A stretch of 53,253 nt of DNA. Source: DASCNA01 sp036011305 (lineage in GTDB: Bacteria; Verrucomicrobiota; Lentisphaeria; Victivallales; GWF2-38-69). This document shows, piece by piece, positions 8,712-17,850 of this stretch (its first letter is position 1; each line of letters starts with the position of its first letter). Position numbers and translations under genes: made by a program. The DNA lies in contig DASCNA010000083.1 in assembly GCA_036011305.1 (NCBI GenBank), forward strand, positions 1-53,253, read 5' to 3'. Under the pieces are notes generated by a model. That model ran no database searches. It was not told the DNA's origin and saw only the letters and a list, made by a program, of their open reading frames with translations.

Positions 8712-9767
8712 TCATTTGATATTTAAATATTTTTTTCCTTTTGTTATGAGCCGGAAAAGAAAAGGAAAGCTTTCACCCGCGATAATTATTTTTTTTTTAA
8801 GTTTCAACCTTTGGGCAAGAGTTGGTATTTTAGGAGTATATTGCTCATTTATTGTCTGATCATATATTTTTTTAAAAAATGCTAGATATTCTTTTCCAAC
8901 TGCATCCAATGATGGTAGTGATATTGAACCTTGTATTTTATTATAGTTGACTACTATTTGTTCTAAAAGTTTAGGGATTTCACTGCATTGTTCAAAACAT
9001 TTTCCAGCTTCATTGATTATTGATGGGTGACTACTGGAGTTTGGGACAACAACAGGGAGACCACAGTGAAGTGCTTCAAGAACAGAATTAGAGCAACATT
9101 CAATTTTTGAACCACTGATAAAAATATCGTGTTCCTTTATTATTTTTGCTAGATCACTACCATTCTTTGGTGGTAATAATTTAATCTTTGTAAAGTTTAC
9201 GGGTGAACGACCTATGAAGTTCATTTCATATTTGTTGAAGTCTAAATTTTGATCAAGCCATCTGTAAACTTCGAATCCTTTTTTCCAGTTATCTGACCAT
9301 GAAGTTGCAATAAGTTTAATTTTACGATTTGTCGAAAATATTTGTTTGTTCTTTCTGTTAAAGATATCATCATTGGGAGCATTCATTATAGTTGTGGAAA
9401 ATGGTGCAGGGGGTAGGCCCATTTTAAGGTTTTGTTCGCGAGACCATTTTGACTGATAGATAGTCCCATCAGCAATTATTTCATTTACATAGTTTGTGAC
9501 TAAATCACGTTTATCATCCATTGAGTTATAAAGTCTTATTGGACCATCTATTCTATGAATAAAATTTTTTTTCTTATTATGTAATTTTAATTTTAATACT
9601 TTTGGAATATTTTGGTGACTGTTAAACAATATTACATCGGCTTTCACGGGATTATCGGTGTACATGTTTTCTTTGGAAAAATAGTTTTTGAGAGCTTTTA
9701 GAAATTGGTTGCCCCCGCCATTTGGACTATTTATTATTTTGAATGCTATGTGGATTTTTATGGGCAT
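8712..9767 (-). CDS. glycosyltransferase family 4
   Basis: 351 aa GT-B protein. It opens MPIKIHIAFKIINSPNGGGN with a glycine loop. The donor domain shows KLIATSWSDNWKKGFEVYRW, NFIGRSPVNF and KIECCSNSVLEALHCGLPVV, where E-CCSNSVL-E is the EX7E motif. NSSSHPSIINEAGKCFE is the usual end of the donor site. It follows the GT2 gene upstream by 14 nt. Probably a retaining hexosyl- or deoxyhexosyltransferase of the assembly pathway, with the donor not deducible. Confidence 0.85.
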   Translation of the reverse strand: MPIKIHIAFKIINSPNGGGNQFLKALKNYFSKENMYTDNPVKADVILFNSHQNIPKVLKLKLHNKKKNFIHRIDGPIRLYNSMDDKRDLVTNYVNEIIADGTIYQSKWSREQNLKMGLPPAPFSTTIMNAPNDDIFNRKNKQIFSTNRKIKLIATSWSDNWKKGFEVYRWLDQNLDFNKYEMNFIGRSPVNFTKIKLLPPKNGSDLAKIIKEHDIFISGSKIECCSNSVLEALHCGLPVVVPNSSSHPSIINEAGKCFEQCSEIPKLLEQIVVNYNKIQGSISLPSLDAVGKEYLAFFKKIYDQTINEQYTPKIPTLAQRLKLKKKIIIAGESFPFLFRLITKGKKYLNIK

Positions 9768-9781
9768 AAATATTTATTTGA

Positions 9782-10816
9782 TTAGAGTTTGTTTTTTCTA
9801 AGTTTTTCTGATATTATTTTTTTAAATTGAGATAGTATATCTTTTCGTTTACTTAAATTCCAATATGGTAAGATAAAAAATGCCTTAAAAAGGTGAAGTA
9901 AGGAAAGAGTGAAATATCCCCCCTTATTCATTATGTTTGCAGCAAATATATGAGCACTTGCCAACATTGTCCATTTTACTTTAGTTAAGTTTTGTGGTAT
10001 TTTATTGTTTTTGATTAATTTATCTGCAATTAATAATCTCTCTTTTGCTCTTTCTAAACTATATTCACAGCTCTTAATGTTTTCATGTATCCGGTAGAAT
10101 ACAAGAGGTGTATTAATATAGAGACATGGACTATCTAATAGGATGCGAAGGTGTATATCCATGTCCATCACATAGTGGAGATTTTCATCAATTCCTCCAT
10201 TTTTCGTGACTAGGCTCCGCCTCATCAAGCAACCGGGCTGACAGCCGGTTTTTAAATTTTTCAAAGCTTCTGATACTCCAGGAGTGAATTTTAAATTTTT
10301 ATCTTTATTTTCTCCTACAGATTTTTTGGAGTTCGAATTTTCATTTATTTCAATGCGGTAACCATGAACAAAACTTATATCAGGATATTTTTTGAATGCT
10401 GAAACTGCAGAAAAAATACTGTTTTGAGTAAGTATATCGTCTGAATTATGCCAGTTGAAAAGTTTTCCTGTACACTTTTTTAAGCCTTTGTTAATAGCAT
10501 TGCTTTGCCCTTTGTCAGGCTCACTCACCCAGTGGGTTAGAAATTTTTCATATTTTCTAATGACCTCTACTGAATTATCAGTGCTTTTAGCATCTATAAT
10601 TATGAATTCGAGGTTTGGGTACCCCTGTAATAATACAGATCGTATTGACTCTTCTATAAATTTACCTTGATTGTAGGAGGGCATTACAATACTGACTTTA
10701 GGCCAATTATTGTCTTTTGATTCATATTGTGGATATTCATCATTCGATGACCAAGGCCAACCTTGCTTGCCGGTTGGAGCTGGAGGGAAGTCTTTTAAAT
10801 TATGTTCTTTTGTCAT
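9782..10816 (-). CDS. glycosyltransferase family 2
   Basis: 344 aa GT-A glycosyltransferase. The proline- and tryptophan-rich leader PPAPTGKQGWPWSS is found on a recognisable GT2 branch, followed by VSIVMPSYNQGKFIEESIRS, IIDAKSTDNS and FNWHNSDDILT (DxD equivalent). DMDIHLRILL supplies the acidic pair further on. The C terminus has a hydrophobic, basic tail. It starts 10 nt after the ABC transporter gene, so the two are almost certainly in one transcript. Confidence 0.87.
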   Translation of the reverse strand: MTKEHNLKDFPPAPTGKQGWPWSSNDEYPQYESKDNNWPKVSIVMPSYNQGKFIEESIRSVLLQGYPNLEFIIIDAKSTDNSVEVIRKYEKFLTHWVSEPDKGQSNAINKGLKKCTGKLFNWHNSDDILTQNSIFSAVSAFKKYPDISFVHGYRIEINENSNSKKSVGENKDKNLKFTPGVSEALKNLKTGCQPGCLMRRSLVTKNGGIDENLHYVMDMDIHLRILLDSPCLYINTPLVFYRIHENIKSCEYSLERAKERLLIADKLIKNNKIPQNLTKVKWTMLASAHIFAANIMNKGGYFTLSLLHLFKAFFILPYWNLSKRKDILSQFKKIISEKLRKNKL

Positions 10817-10826
10817 ATTATTTTCA

Positions 10827-12644
10827 TTATAGGGTTTGCAGTTCTACCATATTCCTAAATTTTCCGTTGGAATATGAAATAAGTTCTTTATAAGTGCCGC
10901 TTTCAACTATTTCGCCCTTTGCTAAAACACAAATAAAATCAGCGCTTTTAATTGTAGAGAGTCGGTGAGCAATGATAACAACAGTCATTTTTCCTTTTAG
11001 ATCATCAATACTTTTTTGGATATATTTTTCCGATTCTGTATCCAAAGCACTTGTGGCTTCATCTAGTATAAGTAGTTGAGGTTTTTTAAATAACTCCCGT
11101 GCAATGCATATCCTTTGCCTTTGACCGCCTGAAAGTTTGACTCCGCGGTCTCCTACAATTGTATTGTATTGCTCTGGTAAGTTTTCAATAAAAGATTTAA
11201 TGTAGGCTTGTTCTGCAGCATCTCTAATTGTTTTGTTAAAATTTTTATCATTCATTGGATTTGTTGACCAAAGTGAAATGTTATTTGAAATTGTATCGTC
11301 AAATATAACAGATTCTTGCGTTACAAAGCCTATATGCCTGCGCCAATCGTGAAAGTTTAAATTTGTATGAGGGACACCATTAATTGTGATGTATCCTTTG
11401 TTTGGTTTTAGTAAGAGGGTTATTAAGTCTACTAAAGTAGATTTACCAGAGCCGGATTCTCCAACTAACGCAACTGTAGAATTCTGCGGAATATGCATAT
11501 TTATATTTTTCAAAACTAAATTTTGTGTATATGAAAAAGATACATTATGAAATTCAATACCCTGACCTAAACTGCTAATGTTTGTTTCTCGTGAGATTTC
11601 CTCATATACTTTAACTTCTTTAAATTCATTTACGGTCATTTCCAGCCCGCCGATATTATTCATCATTTTCTGCCATGCACTTTGAAGTGCAATAATGGCA
11701 TTCATTGCTCGATTTAGTAGAAGCAGAGTTACTATTAGGGGAATAATTGACTGATGATAAATTAGTAATTGAACAAGAAGAATGATCACCAAGAGCAAAA
11801 CAGTTAAAGGCTCATTAATTGCTGTCATAAGTGAATTTGCCAGACTAAGTTTAAATCTAAATGAAGCAAGATTATTCATGCTTTTTATTGATTTTTTCTT
11901 TAACGAATCAATTGATCCAGTAGATTTTAGGTATTTGAATGTTTGGAGTACTTGAATTAATAACTTTGCAAGTTCCCCGGTTTCTCTGCTGGTTTTTCTG
12001 GAAAAATTTTTCGTCGATGCAATTAAAATACGCAGGAAGAACATAATAATTACACCTGCTACAATTGACATCAAGGTAAATTTCCAGCTTAAAAACATTG
12101 CAAAAAACAAATAAACAGCCGTCGATATATATTGTATGGAAAATTGAATGTGTGAAAGGAATGTCGAAATAAGTCCTTCGGTCTGACTGTTGATTATGTT
12201 AATATAATGTCCGGTATTTTTTGATGAATATTTGATATATTCCATATTTGTATAATTGTTCAGGAGTCTGCTTTGTAAAGAAAGTTTAAGTTTTGCAGTA
12301 AGATAACCGGAATATCCTCCCTGACAGAACTTGATAATCCCTTTTATTATAAAGATAATTCCTATTAAAAGAATTACTCCAACTTGACTTTCAGGTAAGT
12401 GAAAAAATCTAAGAATTTGCAGAAAAAATTCACCCCTTGTTCCTAGATTGACACTAGTACTTATATCAGAAAATTTAAGTAAAGGGAAAAGCATCATTAA
12501 ACCTATACTGTCCGTAGTGACAGATATAAAACTAATGAAGTAAAGGAAAAAAATATGTTTCCCTGTATATCGAGTATAAATTTTTAAGTAGGTAAAATAA
12601 CCACCAAAGATATTCAGTTTTTTTAGGAATTTTAATTTGTTCAT
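10827..12644 (-). CDS. lipid-linked glycan ABC half-transporter (MsbA/PglK type)
   Basis: 605 aa half ABC exporter: about six membrane segments in residues 25-330 followed by one ATPase domain. Walker A is GESGSGKST near 396, the signature LSGGQRQRICIARE, Walker B LLILDEATSALD and the H-loop IIAHRLSTI. It should work as a homodimer in the inner membrane. MsbA flips lipid A, and PglK flips undecaprenyl-linked oligosaccharide. Because no Wzx flippase is visible in the window and the gene sits between glycosyltransferase genes, flipping a completed lipid-linked glycan is the likely role. That role is inferred from context; peptide or lipid export would look the same in sequence. Confidence 0.87.
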   Translation of the reverse strand: MNKLKFLKKLNIFGGYFTYLKIYTRYTGKHIFFLYFISFISVTTDSIGLMMLFPLLKFSDISTSVNLGTRGEFFLQILRFFHLPESQVGVILLIGIIFIIKGIIKFCQGGYSGYLTAKLKLSLQSRLLNNYTNMEYIKYSSKNTGHYINIINSQTEGLISTFLSHIQFSIQYISTAVYLFFAMFLSWKFTLMSIVAGVIIMFFLRILIASTKNFSRKTSRETGELAKLLIQVLQTFKYLKSTGSIDSLKKKSIKSMNNLASFRFKLSLANSLMTAINEPLTVLLLVIILLVQLLIYHQSIIPLIVTLLLLNRAMNAIIALQSAWQKMMNNIGGLEMTVNEFKEVKVYEEISRETNISSLGQGIEFHNVSFSYTQNLVLKNINMHIPQNSTVALVGESGSGKSTLVDLITLLLKPNKGYITINGVPHTNLNFHDWRRHIGFVTQESVIFDDTISNNISLWSTNPMNDKNFNKTIRDAAEQAYIKSFIENLPEQYNTIVGDRGVKLSGGQRQRICIARELFKKPQLLILDEATSALDTESEKYIQKSIDDLKGKMTVVIIAHRLSTIKSADFICVLAKGEIVESGTYKELISYSNGKFRNMVELQTL

Positions 12645-12707
12645 AAGATAGTTAATTATGTATTTAGAAGTTAATGAATATGAATATGATCAATAGTAAT
12701 AAAATGT

Positions 12708-13856
12708 TTATTGATGATTTAATATTTTAGCATATTCTTGAAAAGTTTCCTTGGCTGTAATTTTCCAAGAGAAATGTTTATTTCTTTTATATCCCATTTC
12801 GATCAATTTTTTTCTTAAATGGTTGTTATAAACAATTTCATTGATTGCACTGCTTAATGATGAAATATCTGTAGGATCAAAGTAACGGGCTGCATCTTCA
12901 GCGATTTCATGAAAAACTGGAATATCACTTAATAGGACTGGGCAGGCACATGAAAATGCCTCAAGGATTGGTATTCCAAACCCCTCATATAAGGATGGAA
13001 AAATAAAAGCAATCGCTTTACTATAGATATATGCAAGTTCGCAGTCGCTTGGTTCAACTTGATGAATTTGATTGTTAATGTTGTTCTTTGTAAAAAAATC
13101 TAGTTCGTGTTTTGAGAACTCTGCACCTACGCATAATATGTTAATTTCTTTATTTTTATGTAATATTGAAAGCGCAGATTTAATAAAAAAAGTAAAGTTC
13201 TTATAATGTTTCCTTGTCCCAACATATAATAAATAGTTACGTGGCAGTGTGATTTTCTTTTGCTTATCTGTATTCAAAGAATTACCAAGGTAAATGACTT
13301 TTATTTTTTCATCTTCTACATTGTAGAATTTGATTAAATCACTTTTTGTTTGTTCCGAAATGGCAAAGATTTTTGACGCTTTATCAATTAATATTGATTT
13401 ATTTGTTGCAGTCATGTCTCCCGAAGGAAAAAGCTCCGGATATATTTCATGAGTCAAATCATAAACGGTTAATGCAAAGGGTTTATTCCCAATACAGTCT
13501 AAGAAGTAAGTGTCATAATAAGTAGGGTGAAATATATCGAATTCACCTTTTTGTATTAATTCACTTGAATAGTTTTGATTATTATTAATTATCTTCCTGT
13601 GGTATAGATTGTAAAGTCTGTTTTTTCCTTTAAAATTAATGCCCCAAAATAGATCATCAATTGTTTTTTTTATACTATATGGACTTTCTTTCGTATTAAT
13701 GAAGTCTTTAAAATACGTATTATTTGTACATTTTAACCCAACTTCAAAACTAAATTCTTTATTATAGTCAAACCCCTTTAGAAGTTCGAAAAAATATCTT
13801 GATATTCCTCCTAGCTTTTGATATGAGAATATTTGATGGTCATATAGAATTTTCAT
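12708..13856 (-). CDS. glycosyltransferase family 4 (mannosyltransferase-like)
   Basis: 382 aa GT4 enzyme. The start MKILYDHQIFSYQKLGGISR is the hallmark of a well-defined O-antigen GT4 branch whose studied members are mannosyl- or fucosyltransferases. The donor site shows YLLYVGTRKHYKNF, then FPSLYEGFGIPILEAFSCA with E-GFGIPIL-E as EX7E, and ARYFDPTDISSL. Starts with a clear ATG and ends 63 nt before the ABC transporter. The specific sugar is a guess based on the subfamily. Confidence 0.87.
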   Translation of the reverse strand: MKILYDHQIFSYQKLGGISRYFFELLKGFDYNKEFSFEVGLKCTNNTYFKDFINTKESPYSIKKTIDDLFWGINFKGKNRLYNLYHRKIINNNQNYSSELIQKGEFDIFHPTYYDTYFLDCIGNKPFALTVYDLTHEIYPELFPSGDMTATNKSILIDKASKIFAISEQTKSDLIKFYNVEDEKIKVIYLGNSLNTDKQKKITLPRNYLLYVGTRKHYKNFTFFIKSALSILHKNKEINILCVGAEFSKHELDFFTKNNINNQIHQVEPSDCELAYIYSKAIAFIFPSLYEGFGIPILEAFSCACPVLLSDIPVFHEIAEDAARYFDPTDISSLSSAINEIVYNNHLRKKLIEMGYKRNKHFSWKITAKETFQEYAKILNHQ

Positions 13857-13858
13857 TT

Positions 13859-14848
13859 TTATATATTTCTAGTTAAAATTTCGTTTTTTATGAATAACTT
13901 GGTTTGGCGGTAAATACTGGAAAAAAGTTCTCGCCTCAAGTTACGCCTATAGGTTTTTGACTTAATACGACTAGATTTTTTTAAAATAAAAAAAGTGAAA
14001 GATATTATTGCTAGAAAATAAATTTTACCGGACCGTCTCACGACTGAAAAAAAGTCTTTTATATACCATTTAAGGATATAATACAGATTAGAATCAAAAT
14101 ATTTTTTTAATTTTTCATGGTTAAATATCTCCATGCATATAGGTAAGAATTCTTTTTGAGCACTAATATATGGTTTTATTTCAATACTTGTAAATGAGAT
14201 AGACTGTTCATGGCCTCTAAAAAAAATTAAAGGATGGTTGATATAGACAATATTTTCCAATGCTCCGGATTTGATTGCAAGTATATTGTCAGAGTAAGGA
14301 CTAAAACCAGTGCCAAGCTGTATCATTCCACCAATTTTATTTAAATATTTCCTATCAAAAACACCACAACAACCCAAAAGTTTAATCTCTTTTTTGAGGT
14401 ATTTTACTAGAAAATCATTTCCTTTCATAAATCTGAAATTGGCATCAGGCAAATTCAGATCATAATTTTCCGGACAATTCTTGTCCATAAAATAAGAAGT
14501 AAAGATAGCTGGTTGAGAACCGAATTTTTTTAATGCCTGGTTGATTGACTCTAGAAAAATAGAACTATAGGCATCGTCATCTGCAATCCAGGTGAAGTAT
14601 TTACCACTGCTTACGCTAAGTAAGTAGTTCATGTTTTTTATTTCACCTAAATTCCTTTCATGATTTATTATTCGTATTCTTTTATCGTGTATATCCAAGT
14701 CATTTAAATTGATATGTTGTTTTATATAATCATTCCCAATTATGACCTCGAAATCAGTAAAGGTTTGATTTATGAGTGATTTCAAACATTCCCTGAGCAT
14801 TTCAGGTCGGTCGTATGTTGTTATTCCTATTGTAAAAAGAGGTGGCAT
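13859..14848 (-). CDS. glycosyltransferase family 2
   Basis: GT-A glycosyltransferase, 329 aa from the ATG at 14848. An upstream in-frame TTG at 14878 would overlap the previous gene by 20 nt and has no ribosome site. The ATG is preceded by AAGGATT about 14 nt away and starts the protein right at the fold (MPPLFTIGITTYDRPEML). IIGNDYIKQH and WIADDDAYS carry the conserved aspartates. The C terminus has two hydrophobic basic segments (IYFLAIISFTFFILKKSS) that may anchor it. It ends 2 nt before the next GT4 gene, so they are coupled. Confidence 0.85.
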   Translation of the reverse strand: MPPLFTIGITTYDRPEMLRECLKSLINQTFTDFEVIIGNDYIKQHINLNDLDIHDKRIRIINHERNLGEIKNMNYLLSVSSGKYFTWIADDDAYSSIFLESINQALKKFGSQPAIFTSYFMDKNCPENYDLNLPDANFRFMKGNDFLVKYLKKEIKLLGCCGVFDRKYLNKIGGMIQLGTGFSPYSDNILAIKSGALENIVYINHPLIFFRGHEQSISFTSIEIKPYISAQKEFLPICMEIFNHEKLKKYFDSNLYYILKWYIKDFFSVVRRSGKIYFLAIISFTFFILKKSSRIKSKTYRRNLRRELFSSIYRQTKLFIKNEILTRNI

Positions 14849-14858
14849 ATTAATAGTA

Positions 14859-15692
14859 TTAATCCTTATTTTTTTCAAATAAAAGATTGAACGAATCTTT
14901 GAAAATTAAACCATCCTCAAAATTATCCATATTGTGAATGGGCTGGTAATTTGGTGTTTTATAGATTAGCCTATAGTTATTAGCTTCCATAAGGTTAATT
15001 ATTTCTTGATAAGAAAAAATCCAAATGGGGATTGTAACATTTTTCATGTTCACCTGTTGTGTCGCAAAAGTAGAGTTTTGTGCAAACCATGTATCTACAA
15101 AAAAAATGAATTCAGGGGCTAATTTGATAATGTTTGACAATACTTTTTTGTAATCAGCAACGTATTGCAATGAACTTCCTATGTGAACAATATCTATTGG
15201 AGGTAGTTCTTCAGTAAAATCAGTCATAAATGTTACTTTTTGATTATTTTTAAATAATCGTGTTCCAACATTGCACATGGGATTTGTTTCCAAAATATAA
15301 AATTCTAATTTGAAACTATTGTTATATTGTAAGCAGTCTATATATGAAATGCCTGCTCCGCCTCCAAAATCGAATATCCTGCATTTTTTCTGTTCACTAA
15401 AGGTAGCGATCAAGAGTGGAAGTAAGTTTTTTATATTATTATTGGCATTTGCATTGTCTAAAAATTTGACTTTCTTGATTTTTTCAAGCTTTGCCGATAA
15501 TTCCTGATAAATATTATTCATCCACTCTTCATTGGAATAGCCATTTCCGATTGTTTTAATTTCATCGAGCTGTTTGTAAACGCCGGAGAAGGGGGATTTT
15601 TGTGATTGTTTTTTATTTTTCTTAGTAAATTTATTTATTATATAGAAGATAATCGGTGGGCAGACTAATTTGATAAATTTTTTAAAATTCAT
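14859..15692 (-). CDS. putative methyltransferase, TIGR04325 family
   Basis: 277 aa protein. The N terminus has a short hydrophobic stretch (VCPPIIFYIINKF), then FSGVYKQLDEIKTIGNGYSN, the start pattern of TIGR04325 methyltransferases found in polysaccharide clusters. The Rossmann motif is CRIFDFGGGAGISYIDCL, followed by YILETNPMC and a motif IV region DIVHIGSSLQYV. It probably methylates a sugar residue; biochemical data for the family are sparse. It overlaps the possible upstream start of the next GT2 gene by 20 nt, consistent with coupling. Confidence 0.78.
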   Translation of the reverse strand: MNFKKFIKLVCPPIIFYIINKFTKKNKKQSQKSPFSGVYKQLDEIKTIGNGYSNEEWMNNIYQELSAKLEKIKKVKFLDNANANNNIKNLLPLLIATFSEQKKCRIFDFGGGAGISYIDCLQYNNSFKLEFYILETNPMCNVGTRLFKNNQKVTFMTDFTEELPPIDIVHIGSSLQYVADYKKVLSNIIKLAPEFIFFVDTWFAQNSTFATQQVNMKNVTIPIWIFSYQEIINLMEANNYRLIYKTPNYQPIHNMDNFEDGLIFKDSFNLLFEKNKD

Positions 15693-15901
15693 TTTATATT
15701 CCTAATACTAATTCCTTAAAAATATTGATTCTCAAAATCTAGAGTTGATAACTACTTAAAAGGACTTTTACTAAAGATTAATTTTAGTGTTTGTTTGTTT
15801 GTTTGTTTCTTGGATTACATGATTTTTATAGTTATAAACTATAAAGTGTAAGGTTTTTCTTTAGCTGAATAGACTCCCAGCATTTTGCTAAAAAATACTA
15901 T
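15693..15901. repeat. intergenic gap with tetranucleotide run
   Basis: 209 nt without a gene. On the plus strand a GTTT unit repeats about four times at roughly 15792-15809. A 7-bp AT-rich inverted repeat (TTATAGT ... ACTATAA) lies just after it near 15829-15847. I see no promoter that I would defend. Slippage in the GTTT run is possible but it is outside coding sequence. Confidence 0.4.
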
Positions 15902-16843
15902 TTATTTTATAGAATTTGAATTTTTTAGCAGATCAATGGTATTATTTATTGCTTTATCCAAATTGCCTCGAAACTCGAATCCCAAATCGCAAAACTTATT
16001 ATTCGAAACATTATAAGATAATTGGTTCATTATTTCTGCTTTTACAAATTCAATGTTGATATTTGTTATATTATTACCGATTGATTCTATAATATCTTTG
16101 ACCGTCAGATTATGAGTAAGTATATTATATATTTCACCGTCGAAAAGTTTTCTTTCAACGATAAACATCAATGCTTTAACTGCATCATCGAGGTCCAGAT
16201 ATGGTCTTTTTTGCTCATAGGCAGTTTCCCAGACAGTTATCGGTTTACCCATGGCGGCCTGCCAGCAAAATTTATTGACCGCTGTATGAAAACGCATCCC
16301 AGGGGATATGCCAAAGATTGTTCCGAATCTACATGTGACAAATCTTAAATTGTCTGTTTTGCATAGAGCTTTGAGTAGTTTTTCCTCACTGAGTTTTGTA
16401 TTAGCGTAAGGACTTTGAGGTTGTAATTCATCGTCGGAACAACTTTCGTCTACAATGTCCTTTTGTGTGCCATAGACACTTGTTGAAGAGAGATGGATTA
16501 AGGGAGAATTTGTGATACAACAGGCTTCTGCTATCTTCTCAGTGGTGTTGAAATTATTATATTCAACTTGTTCTTTTTGTTCAAAACTTCCTGCTGCATT
16601 TGTAATAGCAGCTAACTGGAAAATAGCATTTGAGCCTTTGAATATTTCAGGTAAATCCAAATTCAGAATATCATCTTCAATAAATTTATATGTCGCAGTG
16701 TTCGGAAGGTTAAATAACGAACAATAACGCTGAGTCATTAAGTTGTCGATCATTATGATATTGCTTTTAGGGTAACTATTCCCCAGCTCTCGGATTAACT
16801 TAGAACCGATATGTCCAAGTGCACCGGTGATAATGAATTTCAT
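15902..16843 (-). CDS. NAD-dependent epimerase/dehydratase (SDR)
   Basis: 313 aa extended SDR. The glycine motif is FIITGALGHIGSKLIRELG, LIHLSSTSVYG holds the catalytic serine, and PYANTKLSEEKLL gives Y-x3-K. EQKRPYLDLDDAVKALMF is the usual substrate-domain element of UDP-sugar 4-epimerase-like enzymes. A GAGGTAAAAA ribosome site precedes the ATG. It lies 3 nt after a second SDR gene, so the two probably act in succession on one nucleotide sugar, for example epimerisation and keto-reduction. Exact reaction unknown. Confidence 0.8.
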   Translation of the reverse strand: MKFIITGALGHIGSKLIRELGNSYPKSNIIMIDNLMTQRYCSLFNLPNTATYKFIEDDILNLDLPEIFKGSNAIFQLAAITNAAGSFEQKEQVEYNNFNTTEKIAEACCITNSPLIHLSSTSVYGTQKDIVDESCSDDELQPQSPYANTKLSEEKLLKALCKTDNLRFVTCRFGTIFGISPGMRFHTAVNKFCWQAAMGKPITVWETAYEQKRPYLDLDDAVKALMFIVERKLFDGEIYNILTHNLTVKDIIESIGNNITNINIEFVKAEIMNQLSYNVSNNKFCDLGFEFRGNLDKAINNTIDLLKNSNSIK

Positions 16844-16846
16844 TTT

Positions 16847-17836
16847 TTACCTCAGGTATTGTTCTTTGCAATTATTATAGTAGGCCTTAGTTTTGAGTAA
16901 ACCATCAACTAAATTGTTTTCAGGGACCCAATCAGTTAATTCCTTGATTTTATTATTGGAGATAATTGCGTCACCGACTTCTATTGCCTTTCTAGTCTTT
17001 GGCCAGTTGTGAAATTCAACCTTCCCGGAACCGATATGTGTAACAGTTTCCTTTGCTATTTGGGCAATACTGAAATGTTCGTCACTAACTCCAAGCAGTG
17101 TTTCACCATAAGTTTTGGTACTGGATATAATTGAAATAATGGCTCTGATGGCGTCATCAACATAAATCACATTTCTTTTCTGTTCACCTCTTCCAAATAC
17201 TGTTATAGATTTGTTTTGAAGGGCAAGCCCAACGAAGTAATTATTAAATGTAAATTCAGGGCTATGAATAGCAGCTTTAGGACCGAAAACATTTGATAGA
17301 CGTATTACAGATGCTTTCAGGTTATGTGCGGAGGCGTAAATAAGAACATATTTTTCTGAAGAACATTTATTGGCAGAATATATGTCCATCGGGAATTCAG
17401 GATGAAACTCATCTGCAGGTGTGTATTTTAATTTTCCTAACTGAGTAGTCGTTCCAATATGAACAAATCTTGCTTCAGGATTAAATCTTCGAATTGCCTC
17501 AAGTATATTGATAACCCCCTTGACATTTACATCATTATTCGCCCATGGTTCGGACATGGAAAATGGATGTGATGTTGACGCGGCACAGTTGATTATAATA
17601 TCATTATCAGCAATACATTGAGAAATTTGATCAAAATTAAGGATATCATGCAATTTCAGCGTTATATCCTCCCTTATATTATGGATGTTATACATGTTTC
17701 CGCCTGAATTTGGCTCTAGACAATCATATATTGTTACTTTTGCACCCAATTCCAGACACTCACATGCCAGATTACTACCGATAAATCCTAGACCACCAGT
17801 TATCATAACTTTTTTGTTTTTTAAATTACATTTCAT
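16847..17836 (-). CDS. NAD-dependent epimerase/dehydratase (SDR)
   Basis: 329 aa extended SDR. KKVMITGGLGFIGSNLACEC is the NAD site, RFVHIGTTTQLG the serine/threonine strand and DIYSANKCSSEKYV the Y-x3-K pair. GEQKRNVIYVDDAIRAII is the typical motif of UDP-glucose 4-epimerase-like and dTDP-sugar enzymes. It sits between a sugar O-methyltransferase and another SDR, all within 20 nt of each other. It is not close to the other two SDRs beyond family level, so recent duplication is unlikely. Substrate not known. Confidence 0.8.
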   Translation of the reverse strand: MKCNLKNKKVMITGGLGFIGSNLACECLELGAKVTIYDCLEPNSGGNMYNIHNIREDITLKLHDILNFDQISQCIADNDIIINCAASTSHPFSMSEPWANNDVNVKGVINILEAIRRFNPEARFVHIGTTTQLGKLKYTPADEFHPEFPMDIYSANKCSSEKYVLIYASAHNLKASVIRLSNVFGPKAAIHSPEFTFNNYFVGLALQNKSITVFGRGEQKRNVIYVDDAIRAIISIISSTKTYGETLLGVSDEHFSIAQIAKETVTHIGSGKVEFHNWPKTRKAIEVGDAIISNNKIKELTDWVPENNLVDGLLKTKAYYNNCKEQYLR

Positions 17837-17850
17837 GATTATACTTTATA

